Part shown: positions 25,741 to 33,096 of the stretch, piece by piece
Layout of the letters: every line of letters starts with the position of its first letter
How positions within the stretch are numbered: the stretch's first letter is position 1
Assembly (NCBI RefSeq): GCF_900605015.1
Contig: NZ_LR027573.1
Location: 1,223,501 to 1,287,500 of the forward strand
DNA length: 64,000 nt
Direction of reading: 5' to 3'
Source: Olsenella sp. Marseille-P4559
GTDB lineage: Bacteria > Actinomycetota > Coriobacteriia > Coriobacteriales > Atopobiaceae
Notes under the pieces: generated by a model
What the model saw: only the letters and a program-made list of their open reading frames with translations
Databases searched by the model: none
Told to the model about the DNA's origin: nothing
Made by a program: the position numbers and the translations under genes

Positions 25741-26292
25741 CTAGAACTTGACCTGCGGCGCCTGACGCGTGGCCTCGGACTGCACCTCGAAGCCCTGGCG
25801 CTCCTTAAACTTGGAGCCAGCCACAACGTTGCCAGGGAACGTCTCGATGGCATTGTTGTACTCGAGCACGCAGTCGTTGAAGCTCATGCGTGCATAGCTG
25901 ATCTTGTTCTCGGTGTCAGACAGCTCGGACTGCAGCTGCTGGAAGTTGGTGTTTGCCTTGAGGTCGGGGTAGGCCTCAGAGACAGCGAAGAGCGACTTCA
26001 GCGTGTCGGAGAGCACGTTGGAGGCGGCCATCTTCTCCTCGGGCGTCCTTGCAGACATGACGGCCGAGCGCGCCTGGGTGACGGCCGCAAGCGTGCCGGA
26101 CTCGTGCGCCGCATAGCCCTTGACGGTCTCGACCAGGTTGGGAATGAGGTCATTCCTGCGCTGCAGCTGCGCGTCGATGGTCTGCCAGGCGTTGTCGCAG
26201 CGGTTGTCCTTTCGGACGATGCCGTTGTAGATGCTCACAAACCAGGCAACGAGAACGACGACGATAACGATGACGATAATAGCGACGATCAT
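25741..26292 (-). CDS. LemA family membrane protein
   Basis: The 183-residue protein has one N-terminal membrane segment (AIIVIVIVVVLVAWFVSIYN) and a helical extracytoplasmic LemA domain. The family signature RRNDLIPNLVETVKGYAAHE and the late ISYARMSFNDCVLEYNNAIETFP motif are present. Function in bacteria is unknown; LemA proteins are often linked to envelope stress. The open frame reads back into tRNA sequence, so the ATG at 26292, after GGAGGGAG, is the start. It lies downstream of tRNA-Ser and ends before a terminator. Confidence 0.9.
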   Translation of the reverse strand: MIVAIIVIVIVVVLVAWFVSIYNGIVRKDNRCDNAWQTIDAQLQRRNDLIPNLVETVKGYAAHESGTLAAVTQARSAVMSARTPEEKMAASNVLSDTLKSLFAVSEAYPDLKANTNFQQLQSELSDTENKISYARMSFNDCVLEYNNAIETFPGNVVAGSKFKERQGFEVQSEATRQAPQVKF

Positions 26293-26377
26293 GTGGAACT
26301 CCCTCCAAGCGGGCGGGCCGTAGCGGACTTCCCAAAGACGCGAGCGGCATGCGATGCGCCATGCGGGACGCACGAGG

Positions 26378-26463
26378 CGGAGGGGGAGGGATTCGAACCC
26401 TCGAGACGCGATGCGCCCGGCGGTTTTCAAGACCGCTGCATTCAACCACTCTGCCACCCCTCC
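26378..26463 (-). tRNA. tRNA-Ser (UGA anticodon)
   Basis: On the minus strand GGAGGGG opens the acceptor stem and CCCCTCC closes it, with discriminator G at 26378. The anticodon arm has loop CTTGAAA, so the anticodon is TGA. A long variable arm typical of tRNA-Ser follows and the T-loop is GGTTCGAATCC. The molecule is 86 nt without CCA, which is not encoded. Confidence 0.95.
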
Positions 26464-26535
26464 GTGGGTGCGTGGATATATCCTAACGCATACGCTGGGC
26501 AAGTTGGGCCAACGAGTAGGTGAGAAGGGTGAGCG

Positions 26536-27033
26536 ATGGGCCAGGCCAATCAGGACAGGACGGTTGATATCACGACGGACGATCTCCGCTTCATGCGGCT
26601 TGCCCTTGAAGAGGCCGATGCCGCTGCAAATGACGGCGAGGTACCGATAGGTGCCGTGGTGGTCTGCGACGGTCAGGTGGTCTCTCGTGCGCATAACCGT
26701 CGCGAGCAGGATGCAGACCCTGCTGCGCACGCCGAGTTTCTCGCCATGGAGGAGGCTGCCCGCGCACTGGGCCGTTGGCGGCTCTCTGGGTGCACCGTTT
26801 ACGTGACGCTTGAGCCCTGCCTCATGTGCGCAGGCCTCATGGTGAATGCCCGTGTTGACCGCTGCGTGTACGGCGCGCCTGACCCCAAGGGAGGCGCGCT
26901 GGGCACGCTCTTCGACGTGAGCCGCGACGCACGGCTCAACCATGCGTTTGAGGTGACGTCGGGCGTGCTTGCGGACGAGGCGGCAGAACGGCTGCGCTCG
27001 TTCTTCCGGGCGCAGCGGAAGGGCAGGGGGTAG
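26536..27033 (+). CDS. tadA: tRNA-specific adenosine deaminase
   Basis: The 165-residue enzyme deaminates A34 to inosine in tRNA-Arg(ACG), enabling wobble reading. The zinc site is complete: HAEF with the proton-shuttle Glu, and PCLMCAG with two Cys. The segment DGEVPIGAVVVCDGQVVSRAHN is typical. Length is normal. It is divergent from tRNA-Ser, with 72 bp between them. The four 20-bp tandem repeats start 34 bp after its stop. Confidence 0.93.
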   Translation: MGQANQDRTVDITTDDLRFMRLALEEADAAANDGEVPIGAVVVCDGQVVSRAHNRREQDADPAAHAEFLAMEEAARALGRWRLSGCTVYVTLEPCLMCAGLMVNARVDRCVYGAPDPKGGALGTLFDVSRDARLNHAFEVTSGVLADEAAERLRSFFRAQRKGRG

Positions 27034-27067
27034 GTGTGGCGGTCATTCTCGGCTGCGCCGTCGGTAA

Positions 27068-27147
27068 GTGTAAGACGGTGCAAGTCCGTGTAAGACGGTA
27101 TAAAATCGTGTGAGACAGTATAAGTTCGTGCAAGACGGTACGAAATC
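27068..27147. repeat. Four 20-bp tandem repeats upstream of the AAA ATPase gene (family F)
   Basis: Units start at 27068, 27088, 27108 and 27128 with exact 20-bp period. The second unit reads GTGTAAGACGGTATAAAATC. The others differ at a few positions. The invariant parts are GTG, AGAC and GT. The array ends 19 bp before the ATPase start codon and therefore covers its promoter. A 20-bp period places all units on one face of the helix. Confidence 0.9.
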
Positions 27148-27166
27148 GTAGAGAGGCCGTGTCCCA

Positions 27167-28297
27167 ATGAACCCCTTCAAACCCACTGCCGGCAAAATGC
27201 CGCCCATCCTTATTGGTAGGGAGTCAGTCATCCGCGACTTTGAGGAGGCCCTGAATAACGGAGCCGGGGCGCCTGGGCGACTGATGCTCATCTCTGGACA
27301 ACGCGGGTTTGGCAAGACCGTCATGCTCACCGAGCTAGGCCGCATTGCGAAAAAGCACGATTGGGCCGTGGTGTCTGATACTGCATCTGATGGCCTGTGT
27401 GAGCGGCTGGTGGCTGCCCTTTCCTCGGGTGGCCCGCGGTTTGGCGGTGCCACGCTCAACCCCTCTGTGGGGGTTGGGGGAATGGTCTCTGCAAGCCTGG
27501 GCAGTATCAGCATCTCGCCCAACAGCACGGCCCTTACGCTGAGAGAGGCAATAGAAGCCAAGCTCAAGCGCATGCCAGACGGCAAGGGGGTCCTTTTCAC
27601 CATCGACGAGGCGCAGGCGGCTTCGGAGGAGGACCTTGTCGCTGTGGCCACGGCCATCCAGCACGTCCTGAGAGACGAGGACATGCGCGATGTGCCAGAT
27701 GCAAGGAAGCACGGTGTGGCGTTCGTGTTTGCCGCGCTGCCCTCGATGATAGACGAGGTGCTCAACAACAAGGTCCTCACCTTCTTGCGCCGCAGCCAGC
27801 AGCGGATGCTGGCAGAAGTTCCTCTCGCCGACGTTCGTGCCGCATATGTGGATGTGGTCAGGGAATCCGGCAAGCACATTAGTCAGGAGGATGCACTGGC
27901 CGCGGCGCGGGCGGCTGCTGGATACCCCTATATGGTCCAGCTCGTTGGCTACTACATGTGGCAGTCTGCAGAGCGCAGGGGCTCCTCGCTCATCGAACGA
28001 TCCGATGTCGAGCGCGGGGCTGATGACGCCGTGCTAGCGTTTGGCGAAGCGGTTTGTGCGCCAATCATGGATGGGCTCACTCCAGCGCAGCGGGAGTTTG
28101 TGAAGGCGGTTGCTGCCGACTCGCCAGATCCTGCAGCCGTGGCAGACATTGCTCGCCGGTGTAACAGGAGCTCAAGCTGGGTGAGCAAATATCGGGCAAG
28201 CCTCATCAAGGAGCACGTTGTCGAGGCTGCCGGCAAGGGCTATGTGCGCCTGTCGACGCCACATATGGCGGACTACCTTCGAGGGTCCTCGTGGTAG
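27167..28297 (+). CDS. Orc1/Cdc6-like AAA ATPase with C-terminal winged helix
   Basis: The 376-residue protein has a Walker A loop GQRGFGKT (residues 44-51) and Walker B LFTIDEAQ (about 143-150). The C-terminal region looks like a winged helix: ADIARRCNRSSSWVSKYRASL, then VVEAAGKGYVRLSTPHMADYL. This order is that of archaeal Orc1/Cdc6-type and related prokaryotic ATPases that bind DNA at repeats. Its own promoter region carries four 20-bp tandem repeats, plausibly its binding sites. It could be an autoregulator, a defence or TA component, or a remnant of a replicon. There is no adjacent replication, transfer or integrase gene. The ribosome site is weak (GAGAGG). Confidence 0.82.
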   Translation: MNPFKPTAGKMPPILIGRESVIRDFEEALNNGAGAPGRLMLISGQRGFGKTVMLTELGRIAKKHDWAVVSDTASDGLCERLVAALSSGGPRFGGATLNPSVGVGGMVSASLGSISISPNSTALTLREAIEAKLKRMPDGKGVLFTIDEAQAASEEDLVAVATAIQHVLRDEDMRDVPDARKHGVAFVFAALPSMIDEVLNNKVLTFLRRSQQRMLAEVPLADVRAAYVDVVRESGKHISQEDALAAARAAAGYPYMVQLVGYYMWQSAERRGSSLIERSDVERGADDAVLAFGEAVCAPIMDGLTPAQREFVKAVAADSPDPAAVADIARRCNRSSSWVSKYRASLIKEHVVEAAGKGYVRLSTPHMADYLRGSSW

Positions 28298-28316
28298 CGG
28301 GGCCCAGCCCCGTGCC

Positions 28317-29606
28317 CTAGACTACCTGGAACACAAAGAAGTCCAGGTAGTGGGTCTCGGGGACACCCCAAAGGATGGGGTGGTCTGGAGCCTGCTGGCG
28401 CTCCTCAACCTGGCGCAGCTGGACGTTGGCGTCGTGCGCTGCCTCGGCGATGGCGCGGGCGAGAAGGTCGCGCGTCATGAAGTGGCTGCAGCTGCACGTT
28501 GCGAGGTAGCCACCACGCGGCAGGAGCCGCATGGCCAGTTCGTTGATCTCGCGGTAGCCGCGGGCCGCATGGACAACGGTGCCACGGCTCTTGGTGAAGG
28601 CCGGCGGGTCTAGGACGATAAGGTCGAAGGGTCCGCCCTCCTCGCGCAGGCGCTTCTTGTCAGAGGCAAGCGCTGGCAGGTACTCCAGTACATTTGCGCA
28701 GGTGAAGTCCATCTTTGGATCAAAGCCGTTGAGGCGGGCGTTCTCGCGTGCGAGGGCGATTGCCGTCTGGCTTACGTCGACCTCTCGCACGAACGCGGCA
28801 CCCCCTGCCGCTGCGTTGAGGCCAAATGGGCCCACGTGGCAGAAGCAGTCAAGCACACGTCGGCCGTAGGCCAGCCTGCGCACGGCGCGCCTGTTGTACT
28901 TCTGGTCGAGAAAGAAGCCGGTCTTCTGGCTGTTCTCGAGGTCGAGGTCGTAGGCAATGCCGTTCTCGCGCGCAATCACGCGGGTGGCCTCTGGCGCGGT
29001 ACAGCCGTTCTCGACCCACCAGCCCTTCTCCTGCGCGAGCCTCTCCTTGAGGCGCGATGGGGCGTCGTTTCTCTCGTAGATGCCACGGATGTCCTGGCCG
29101 TCGGTGCGCAGCACATCAAGGAGCAGCGGGTAGAGCGTGGGGCGAAGCTGCTGCATGCCAACGGTTCCCACCTGCGAGACCAGCACGTCTTCGTAGCGGT
29201 CGACAACAAGACCCGGGAAGCCGTCCGCCTCCGAGAAGAGCATGCGGCAGCAGTTGGTGTCTGGCTCGCAGCCGGGCAGCGAACACGGGCCCATGGTGGT
29301 CTTGCGATAGTCCCAGGCCCACTGGATCTTGCGGGCCCAGAACGCTTCGTCGATGCGGTCGTTGGCGTTTCGGCTCACCACGCGCACGCGGATTTTGCTC
29401 CGCTCGGAGAGAAGGCCCACTCCCTGCCAGGTGCCGTTCTCCTCGACCACGTCCACCACGTCACCGTTGTGCGTCGACCTCCCGCCTGCGCGCGACGGCT
29501 CAACACGGAGGACCTCGCCCTCGAAGACCCAGGGGTGTCCGCCGGCAAGGGCGCGTGCTGCCTTTCTTGTGATGATGACCTGCGGGTATGGGCGCTGCTG
29601 CTTCAT
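28317..29606 (-). CDS. RlmI-like 23S rRNA methyltransferase with PUA domain
   Basis: The 429-residue protein has an N-terminal PUA domain (KAARALAGGHPWVFEGEVLRVE) and a Rossmann methyltransferase domain. FPGLVVDRYEDVLVSQ is the RlmI-family central segment, VLDCFCHVGPFGLNAA is the SAM motif, and LIVLDPPAFTKSRG is motif IV. TCSCSHFM holds the catalytic Cys as in m5C methyltransferases of RlmI type. The likely reaction is m5C formation in 23S rRNA, at a position like 1962. It is convergent with the ATPase gene, the stops being 19 bp apart. Confidence 0.9.
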   Translation of the reverse strand: MKQQRPYPQVIITRKAARALAGGHPWVFEGEVLRVEPSRAGGRSTHNGDVVDVVEENGTWQGVGLLSERSKIRVRVVSRNANDRIDEAFWARKIQWAWDYRKTTMGPCSLPGCEPDTNCCRMLFSEADGFPGLVVDRYEDVLVSQVGTVGMQQLRPTLYPLLLDVLRTDGQDIRGIYERNDAPSRLKERLAQEKGWWVENGCTAPEATRVIARENGIAYDLDLENSQKTGFFLDQKYNRRAVRRLAYGRRVLDCFCHVGPFGLNAAAGGAAFVREVDVSQTAIALARENARLNGFDPKMDFTCANVLEYLPALASDKKRLREEGGPFDLIVLDPPAFTKSRGTVVHAARGYREINELAMRLLPRGGYLATCSCSHFMTRDLLARAIAEAAHDANVQLRQVEERQQAPDHPILWGVPETHYLDFFVFQVV

Positions 29607-29825
29607 GGGGATCCCTCTTGTGGCTTGTGGTCAGACCCGCCCATTATCCCGCAGGCTACGCCGGGCGAGAAGGGCGGGCGGATGCCTGATGGCCACCGTG
29701 GCCGAGTCGCGGTACCCTCGATTCTCCACATATCGCTGGTCGGTTATGTGGGTACAATATGAGTGCACCAGCGATGCCCGCTCCGGGTGAACGGTGAGGC
29801 GGGCAGCGCCCGGTGTTTCGATTAG

Positions 29826-29849
29826 AAAGCCCGGTTGCCGCCGGGCTTT
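29826..29849. terminator. Hairpin AAAGCCCGG / CCGGGCTTT
   Basis: AAAGCCCGG at 29826-29834 pairs with CCGGGCTTT at 29841-29849. It is palindromic with T-rich ends on both strands and lies 16 bp beyond the stop of the small minus-strand ORF at 29865-29993, so it may end that transcript. Confidence 0.6.
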
Positions 29850-29864
29850 CCTCATCTCCTTGCG

Positions 29865-29993
29865 CTATCCGTTGTGATGCTTATGCTCCTTTACCATCTC
29901 CCTCACCTCCCCGGCCACGCTGAGGGCGGATTGGGCGATGCTCGCGACAAGCGCGGGGGCTTGCAGGACTTCAAGGACGAAGCTCATGTCCAT
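29865..29993 (-). CDS. Possible small protein of 42 residues
   Basis: A minus-strand ORF starts with ATG at 29993 after GGAGGCAACGCCT and ends with TAG at 29865. It encodes an amphipathic helix of about 30 residues (MSFVLEVLQAPALVASIAQS and on), then a charged, His-rich tail (VKEHKHHNG). A possible promoter, TTGCAC-16-TACTTT (30052-30079), lies 58 bp upstream and a terminator-like hairpin follows. It fits a small membrane-active peptide or a type I toxin, but homology is unknown. If not coding, 29607-30165 holds only these signals. Confidence 0.42.
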   Translation of the reverse strand: MDMSFVLEVLQAPALVASIAQSALSVAGEVREMVKEHKHHNG

Positions 29994-30051
29994 AGGCGTT
30001 GCCTCCATCTCTGGGGACGCCGCCCACATCCGGACATCGCTGGTGCATAAA

Positions 30052-30079
30052 AAAGTATCTCAGATATGGAACTGTGCAA
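30052..30079 (-). promoter_or_regulatory. Candidate promoter for the small ORF at 29865-29993
   Basis: On the minus strand TTGCAC (30074-30079) and TACTTT (30052-30057) are separated by 16 bp. The predicted transcript start is about 50 bases before the small ORF. Confidence 0.35.
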
Positions 30080-30165
30080 GAGGCGGCGGTCGGTGGCGGT
30101 ACCCCCGCGCGCTCGTTAACGGCTTGCCTCAAAAAAAGCGCACTATTCCGTAAGCAACCCCGCAC

Positions 30166-31434
30166 CTAGAAGTGCCGCCCGTATCGTCCGCCGCCAAAGC
30201 CGCGTCCACGGGCCTTCGATCCAGAGAACATCGTTCGCGTGGGCTTGGTGGTGGAGCGCCCGGGCTGGGGAATAATGCGGCCTTCGTCATAGGCAAAGTC
30301 GGGCAGGTCCCACGTGGGCACGAGCTTCTTGGTGAAGTATTCGATCTCGCGCAGGGGGCTTACCTCGTCGGGTGCCATAAATGTGTAGGCATGCCCCGTT
30401 GCCCCGGCACGACCGGTGCGGCCAATGCGGTGTACGTAGTCCTCGGGGTCCATGGGAACGTCGAAGTTGACCACCGCGTCGATACCCTCGACATCGATGC
30501 CGCGACTCATCACGTCTGTGGCGACAAGCACCTGGACCTTGCCCTCGCGGAACCGCTCGAGGGCCTTCTCGCGCGCCTTCTGCGGGCGGTCCGCATGCAT
30601 CACGTCCACCTTGAGCCCGGCGTGCTTGAGAATCTTCGAGACGTCGTCCACGCGGTGCTTGGTGCGGCAGAAGACCAACACGCGCTCCGGCTGCACGCCG
30701 GCATCGCCGCCGGTCTTGATGAGTGCCTCGAGGAGCTGGGTCTTCTGCCCCTGCGTCACCGGGCAGAGATGCTCCTCCACGGTGTCAGCGGTCTGGCCCA
30801 CGTGTGCGATCTCCACGTGGGCAGGGTCTCTCAGCAAGGCGTCGATGGTGCTTTTGATGCTTGGCGGGATGGTTGCCGAGAAGAGCAGCGTCTGGTGCCT
30901 CTCGGGCAGGGCGTGCATGATGCGGCGCACGCTGGGCCAGAAGCCCATGTCGAGCATCCGGTCGGCCTCGTCGAGTACGAGCACCTGCACCTTCGAGAGG
31001 CTCACGTGATTGTGCTCCATAAGGTCAAGCAGGCGCCCGGGCGTGGCAACCAGAAGGTCACAGCCCTTCTCGAGCTGGACGATCTGCCGGTTGAACTTGG
31101 CACCACCCATCACGATGACTGCGCGCTGGCCCGTCTTCTTGCACACCTCGCCCGCCACGCTGTCAACCTGTGCGGCAAGCTCGCGCGTGGGGGTCACTAC
31201 CAGGGCGAGCGGCTCCTTGCTGGGGGCCTTCTGACCCTGGATGAGCTGGAGCGTGGGCAGGGCGAAGGCCGCGGTCTTACCGGTTCCCGTCTGCGCGGAC
31301 GCAACCACATCGCGCCCCTCGAGGACAATGGGGATAGCCTGCGCCTGGACAGGGGTGGGGGTCTTAAAGCCAAGGGCGTCTACCCCGGCAAGAATCTGCT
31401 CGTTTAGCCCGAGCTCGGCAAATGGCGTATTCAT
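30166..31434 (-). CDS. DEAD-box RNA helicase
   Basis: The 422-residue protein has the full set of DEAD-box motifs: Q-motif and motif I (ASAQTGTGKTAAFALP), Ia, Ib (VATPGRLLDL), II (VLDEADRMLDM), III (LFSATIP), IV, V (VATDVMSRGIDVEG) and VI (DYVHRIGRTGRAG). The short basic Gly/Arg-rich C-terminus (SKARGRGFGGGRYGRHF) probably binds RNA. RhlE-like proteins of this size help ribosome assembly or RNA decay. It is transcribed alone, with metA divergent. Confidence 0.93.
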   Translation of the reverse strand: MNTPFAELGLNEQILAGVDALGFKTPTPVQAQAIPIVLEGRDVVASAQTGTGKTAAFALPTLQLIQGQKAPSKEPLALVVTPTRELAAQVDSVAGEVCKKTGQRAVIVMGGAKFNRQIVQLEKGCDLLVATPGRLLDLMEHNHVSLSKVQVLVLDEADRMLDMGFWPSVRRIMHALPERHQTLLFSATIPPSIKSTIDALLRDPAHVEIAHVGQTADTVEEHLCPVTQGQKTQLLEALIKTGGDAGVQPERVLVFCRTKHRVDDVSKILKHAGLKVDVMHADRPQKAREKALERFREGKVQVLVATDVMSRGIDVEGIDAVVNFDVPMDPEDYVHRIGRTGRAGATGHAYTFMAPDEVSPLREIEYFTKKLVPTWDLPDFAYDEGRIIPQPGRSTTKPTRTMFSGSKARGRGFGGGRYGRHF

Positions 31435-31487
31435 GGTGCTCAGTATGGGGCATGTACGTGCGCTTTTCCACCATCACAACAATATTG

Positions 31488-31526
31488 CCGCATGAGACGA
31501 GGGGACTGTCCCCTCGTCTCATGCGG
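31488..31526. repeat. REP-type perfect hairpin with GGGGACTGTCCCC core (family G)
   Basis: Arms at 31488-31506 and 31508-31526 are perfect 19-bp inverted copies around a single base; the outer part reads CCGCATGAGACGAGG. The GGGGAC/GTCCCC core resembles REP sequences associated with RAYT transposases in many bacteria, though no transposase is here. It lies between the helicase and metA. Confidence 0.85.
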
Positions 31527-31678
31527 GTATACTGTTGGCTTGCGAGTGGGTGTCGGAGGGATTCTGCGTGGGCAATGGCTGGAAACAGGGTGTGCCAACG
31601 GTATCGCTGATGCGGCGAATGCGTTAGCGGCGCGCGCCGCTTGCTTCACGCCCATCATCACCAGCCAAGGAGACGCAC

Positions 31679-32644
31679 ATGCCCATTAACATTCCAGACG
31701 GCCTTCCAGCCAAGAAAATCCTGCACGAGGAGCGCATCTTTGCCCTCGAGGAAGAGGTCGCCGAGCGACAGGAGATTCGTCCACTGAGGGTGGCAATCCT
31801 CAATCTCATGCCCACCAAGATCGAGACCGAGACCCAGATTCTGCGCCTCATCTCCAAGTCCCCGCTACAGGTGAGCTGTGACTTTATGCGCGTCTCCACC
31901 CATAAGGCCACGCATGTCTCGCAGAACCATCTCGTGAAGTTCTACGACACCTTTGATTCGTTTGCCGATAAGAACTACGACGGTTTTATCATCACGGGCG
32001 CCCCGGTCGAGCAGATGGACTTCGAAGACGTCGACTACTGGGACGAGCTCTGCAAGATCATCGACTGGTCACAGGAGCACGTGCTCTCAACCATGTATCT
32101 GTGCTGGGGCGCGATGGCCGGCCTCTGGCACCTGTATCGCATCCCCAAGAAGCAACTCGGCGCCAAGATCTTTGGCGTCTTTCCACAGCGCCTGTGCGAC
32201 GAGTACAACTTTCTCACAAACGGCTTTGACGAGGTGCACTACATGCCGCACTCGCGCCACGCGGCCATCGATACCAATGAGCTTGCCCGCCACCCCGAGC
32301 TGCGCGTGCTCTCGGAGGGGTTCACCAGCGGTCCGGCCCTCATCGCCGCCGCCGACTTCCACGAGATCTACGTGACGGGTCACTTCGAGTATGGCCGTGA
32401 CACGCTCTCCGACGAGTTCTGGCGCGACTTCCACAAGGGGCTGCCCATCCGCCTGCCCGAGAACTACTTCCCGGATGACAACCCCGAGGGCCAGCCCATC
32501 TTCACGTGGCGCGCGCACGCAAACCTGCTCTACCGCAACTGGCTCAACTGGGTCTACCAGATGACCCCCTACGACCTCGACCTCATCCCCCAGACCATCC
32601 GCCAGCTCCATGCGGACTCTGACGGCATGGTCGACAAGTTCTGA
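31679..32644 (+). CDS. metA: Homoserine O-acetyltransferase/succinyltransferase, MetA type
   Basis: The 321-residue enzyme activates homoserine for methionine synthesis. The catalytic Cys is in YLCWGAMAGLWHLY (HICWGAQA in most relatives). The His and Glu of the triad fit TGHFEYGRDTL. In the loop ITGAPVEQMDF a Glu follows GAPV. In studied MetA proteins Glu at this point gives acetyl-CoA preference and Gly gives succinyl-CoA, so this protein probably makes O-acetylhomoserine. AAGGAG precedes the ATG. The TGA overlaps the start of the HTH gene, linking methionine synthesis and that cluster on one transcript. Confidence 0.92.
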   Translation: MPINIPDGLPAKKILHEERIFALEEEVAERQEIRPLRVAILNLMPTKIETETQILRLISKSPLQVSCDFMRVSTHKATHVSQNHLVKFYDTFDSFADKNYDGFIITGAPVEQMDFEDVDYWDELCKIIDWSQEHVLSTMYLCWGAMAGLWHLYRIPKKQLGAKIFGVFPQRLCDEYNFLTNGFDEVHYMPHSRHAAIDTNELARHPELRVLSEGFTSGPALIAAADFHEIYVTGHFEYGRDTLSDEFWRDFHKGLPIRLPENYFPDDNPEGQPIFTWRAHANLLYRNWLNWVYQMTPYDLDLIPQTIRQLHADSDGMVDKF

Positions 32645-33096
32645 TGTCGGAGGAGAAGGAGGTGGGACAGGTGCGCCTCACGGCAGAGCTCCTCGAGCAG
32701 CTGCTGGCGTCGGCGACGCCCGAGCAGTACCTTGCGCGCGCAAACCTGGAGGAGCGCTCGCTCTCGGAGTACGCTGAGACCATGCGGGAGTTGCACGGCC
32801 TCAAGAAGTCGCAGGTCATACGTGCGTCCGGACTCAATCCCACGTTCTGCTACCAGATCTTCGAGGGCTCGCGTCGCCCCGGACGCGACAGCGCGATCAT
32901 GCTGGCGTTTGGGCTGGGCTGCTCGCTCGTGGAGACGCAGCGCCTGCTGCGACTTTCCGGTGCCTCCGAGCTGTGGTCGCGTAACCGTCGCGATGCCATC
33001 ATCATCTTCTGCCTCGAGCATGGCATGGGTCGCGCCCAGACTGATGACGAGCTGTGGCGTCTAGGCGAGAAGACCCTGCTCGACGGGGAGGCCTAG
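32644..33096 (+). CDS. Helix-turn-helix protein beside a Ser/Thr kinase (copy 1)
   Basis: The 150-residue protein has a central HTH of XRE type, LKKSQVIRASGLNPTFCYQIFEGSRRPGRDSAIMLAFGL. Here LKKSQVIRASGL and the recognition helix NPTFCYQIFEGSRRPGRD are recognisable. Flanking helices are conserved with the second copy at 34432-34881, such as RNRRDAIIIFCLEHGMGRAQTDDELW. It may be a DNA-binding regulator or adaptor phosphorylated by the next gene's kinase. It overlaps the metA stop and abuts the kinase. Confidence 0.8.
   Translation: MSEEKEVGQVRLTAELLEQLLASATPEQYLARANLEERSLSEYAETMRELHGLKKSQVIRASGLNPTFCYQIFEGSRRPGRDSAIMLAFGLGCSLVETQRLLRLSGASELWSRNRRDAIIIFCLEHGMGRAQTDDELWRLGEKTLLDGEA

Noticed and set aside
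26293-26943. N-terminal extension of LemA
   Set aside because: It reads through tRNA-Ser and antisense to tadA; LemA homologs start with the membrane segment at 26292.
31527-31678. SAM riboswitch before metA
   Set aside because: No SAM-I, SAM-II or SAM-IV core motif was recognised in the leader.
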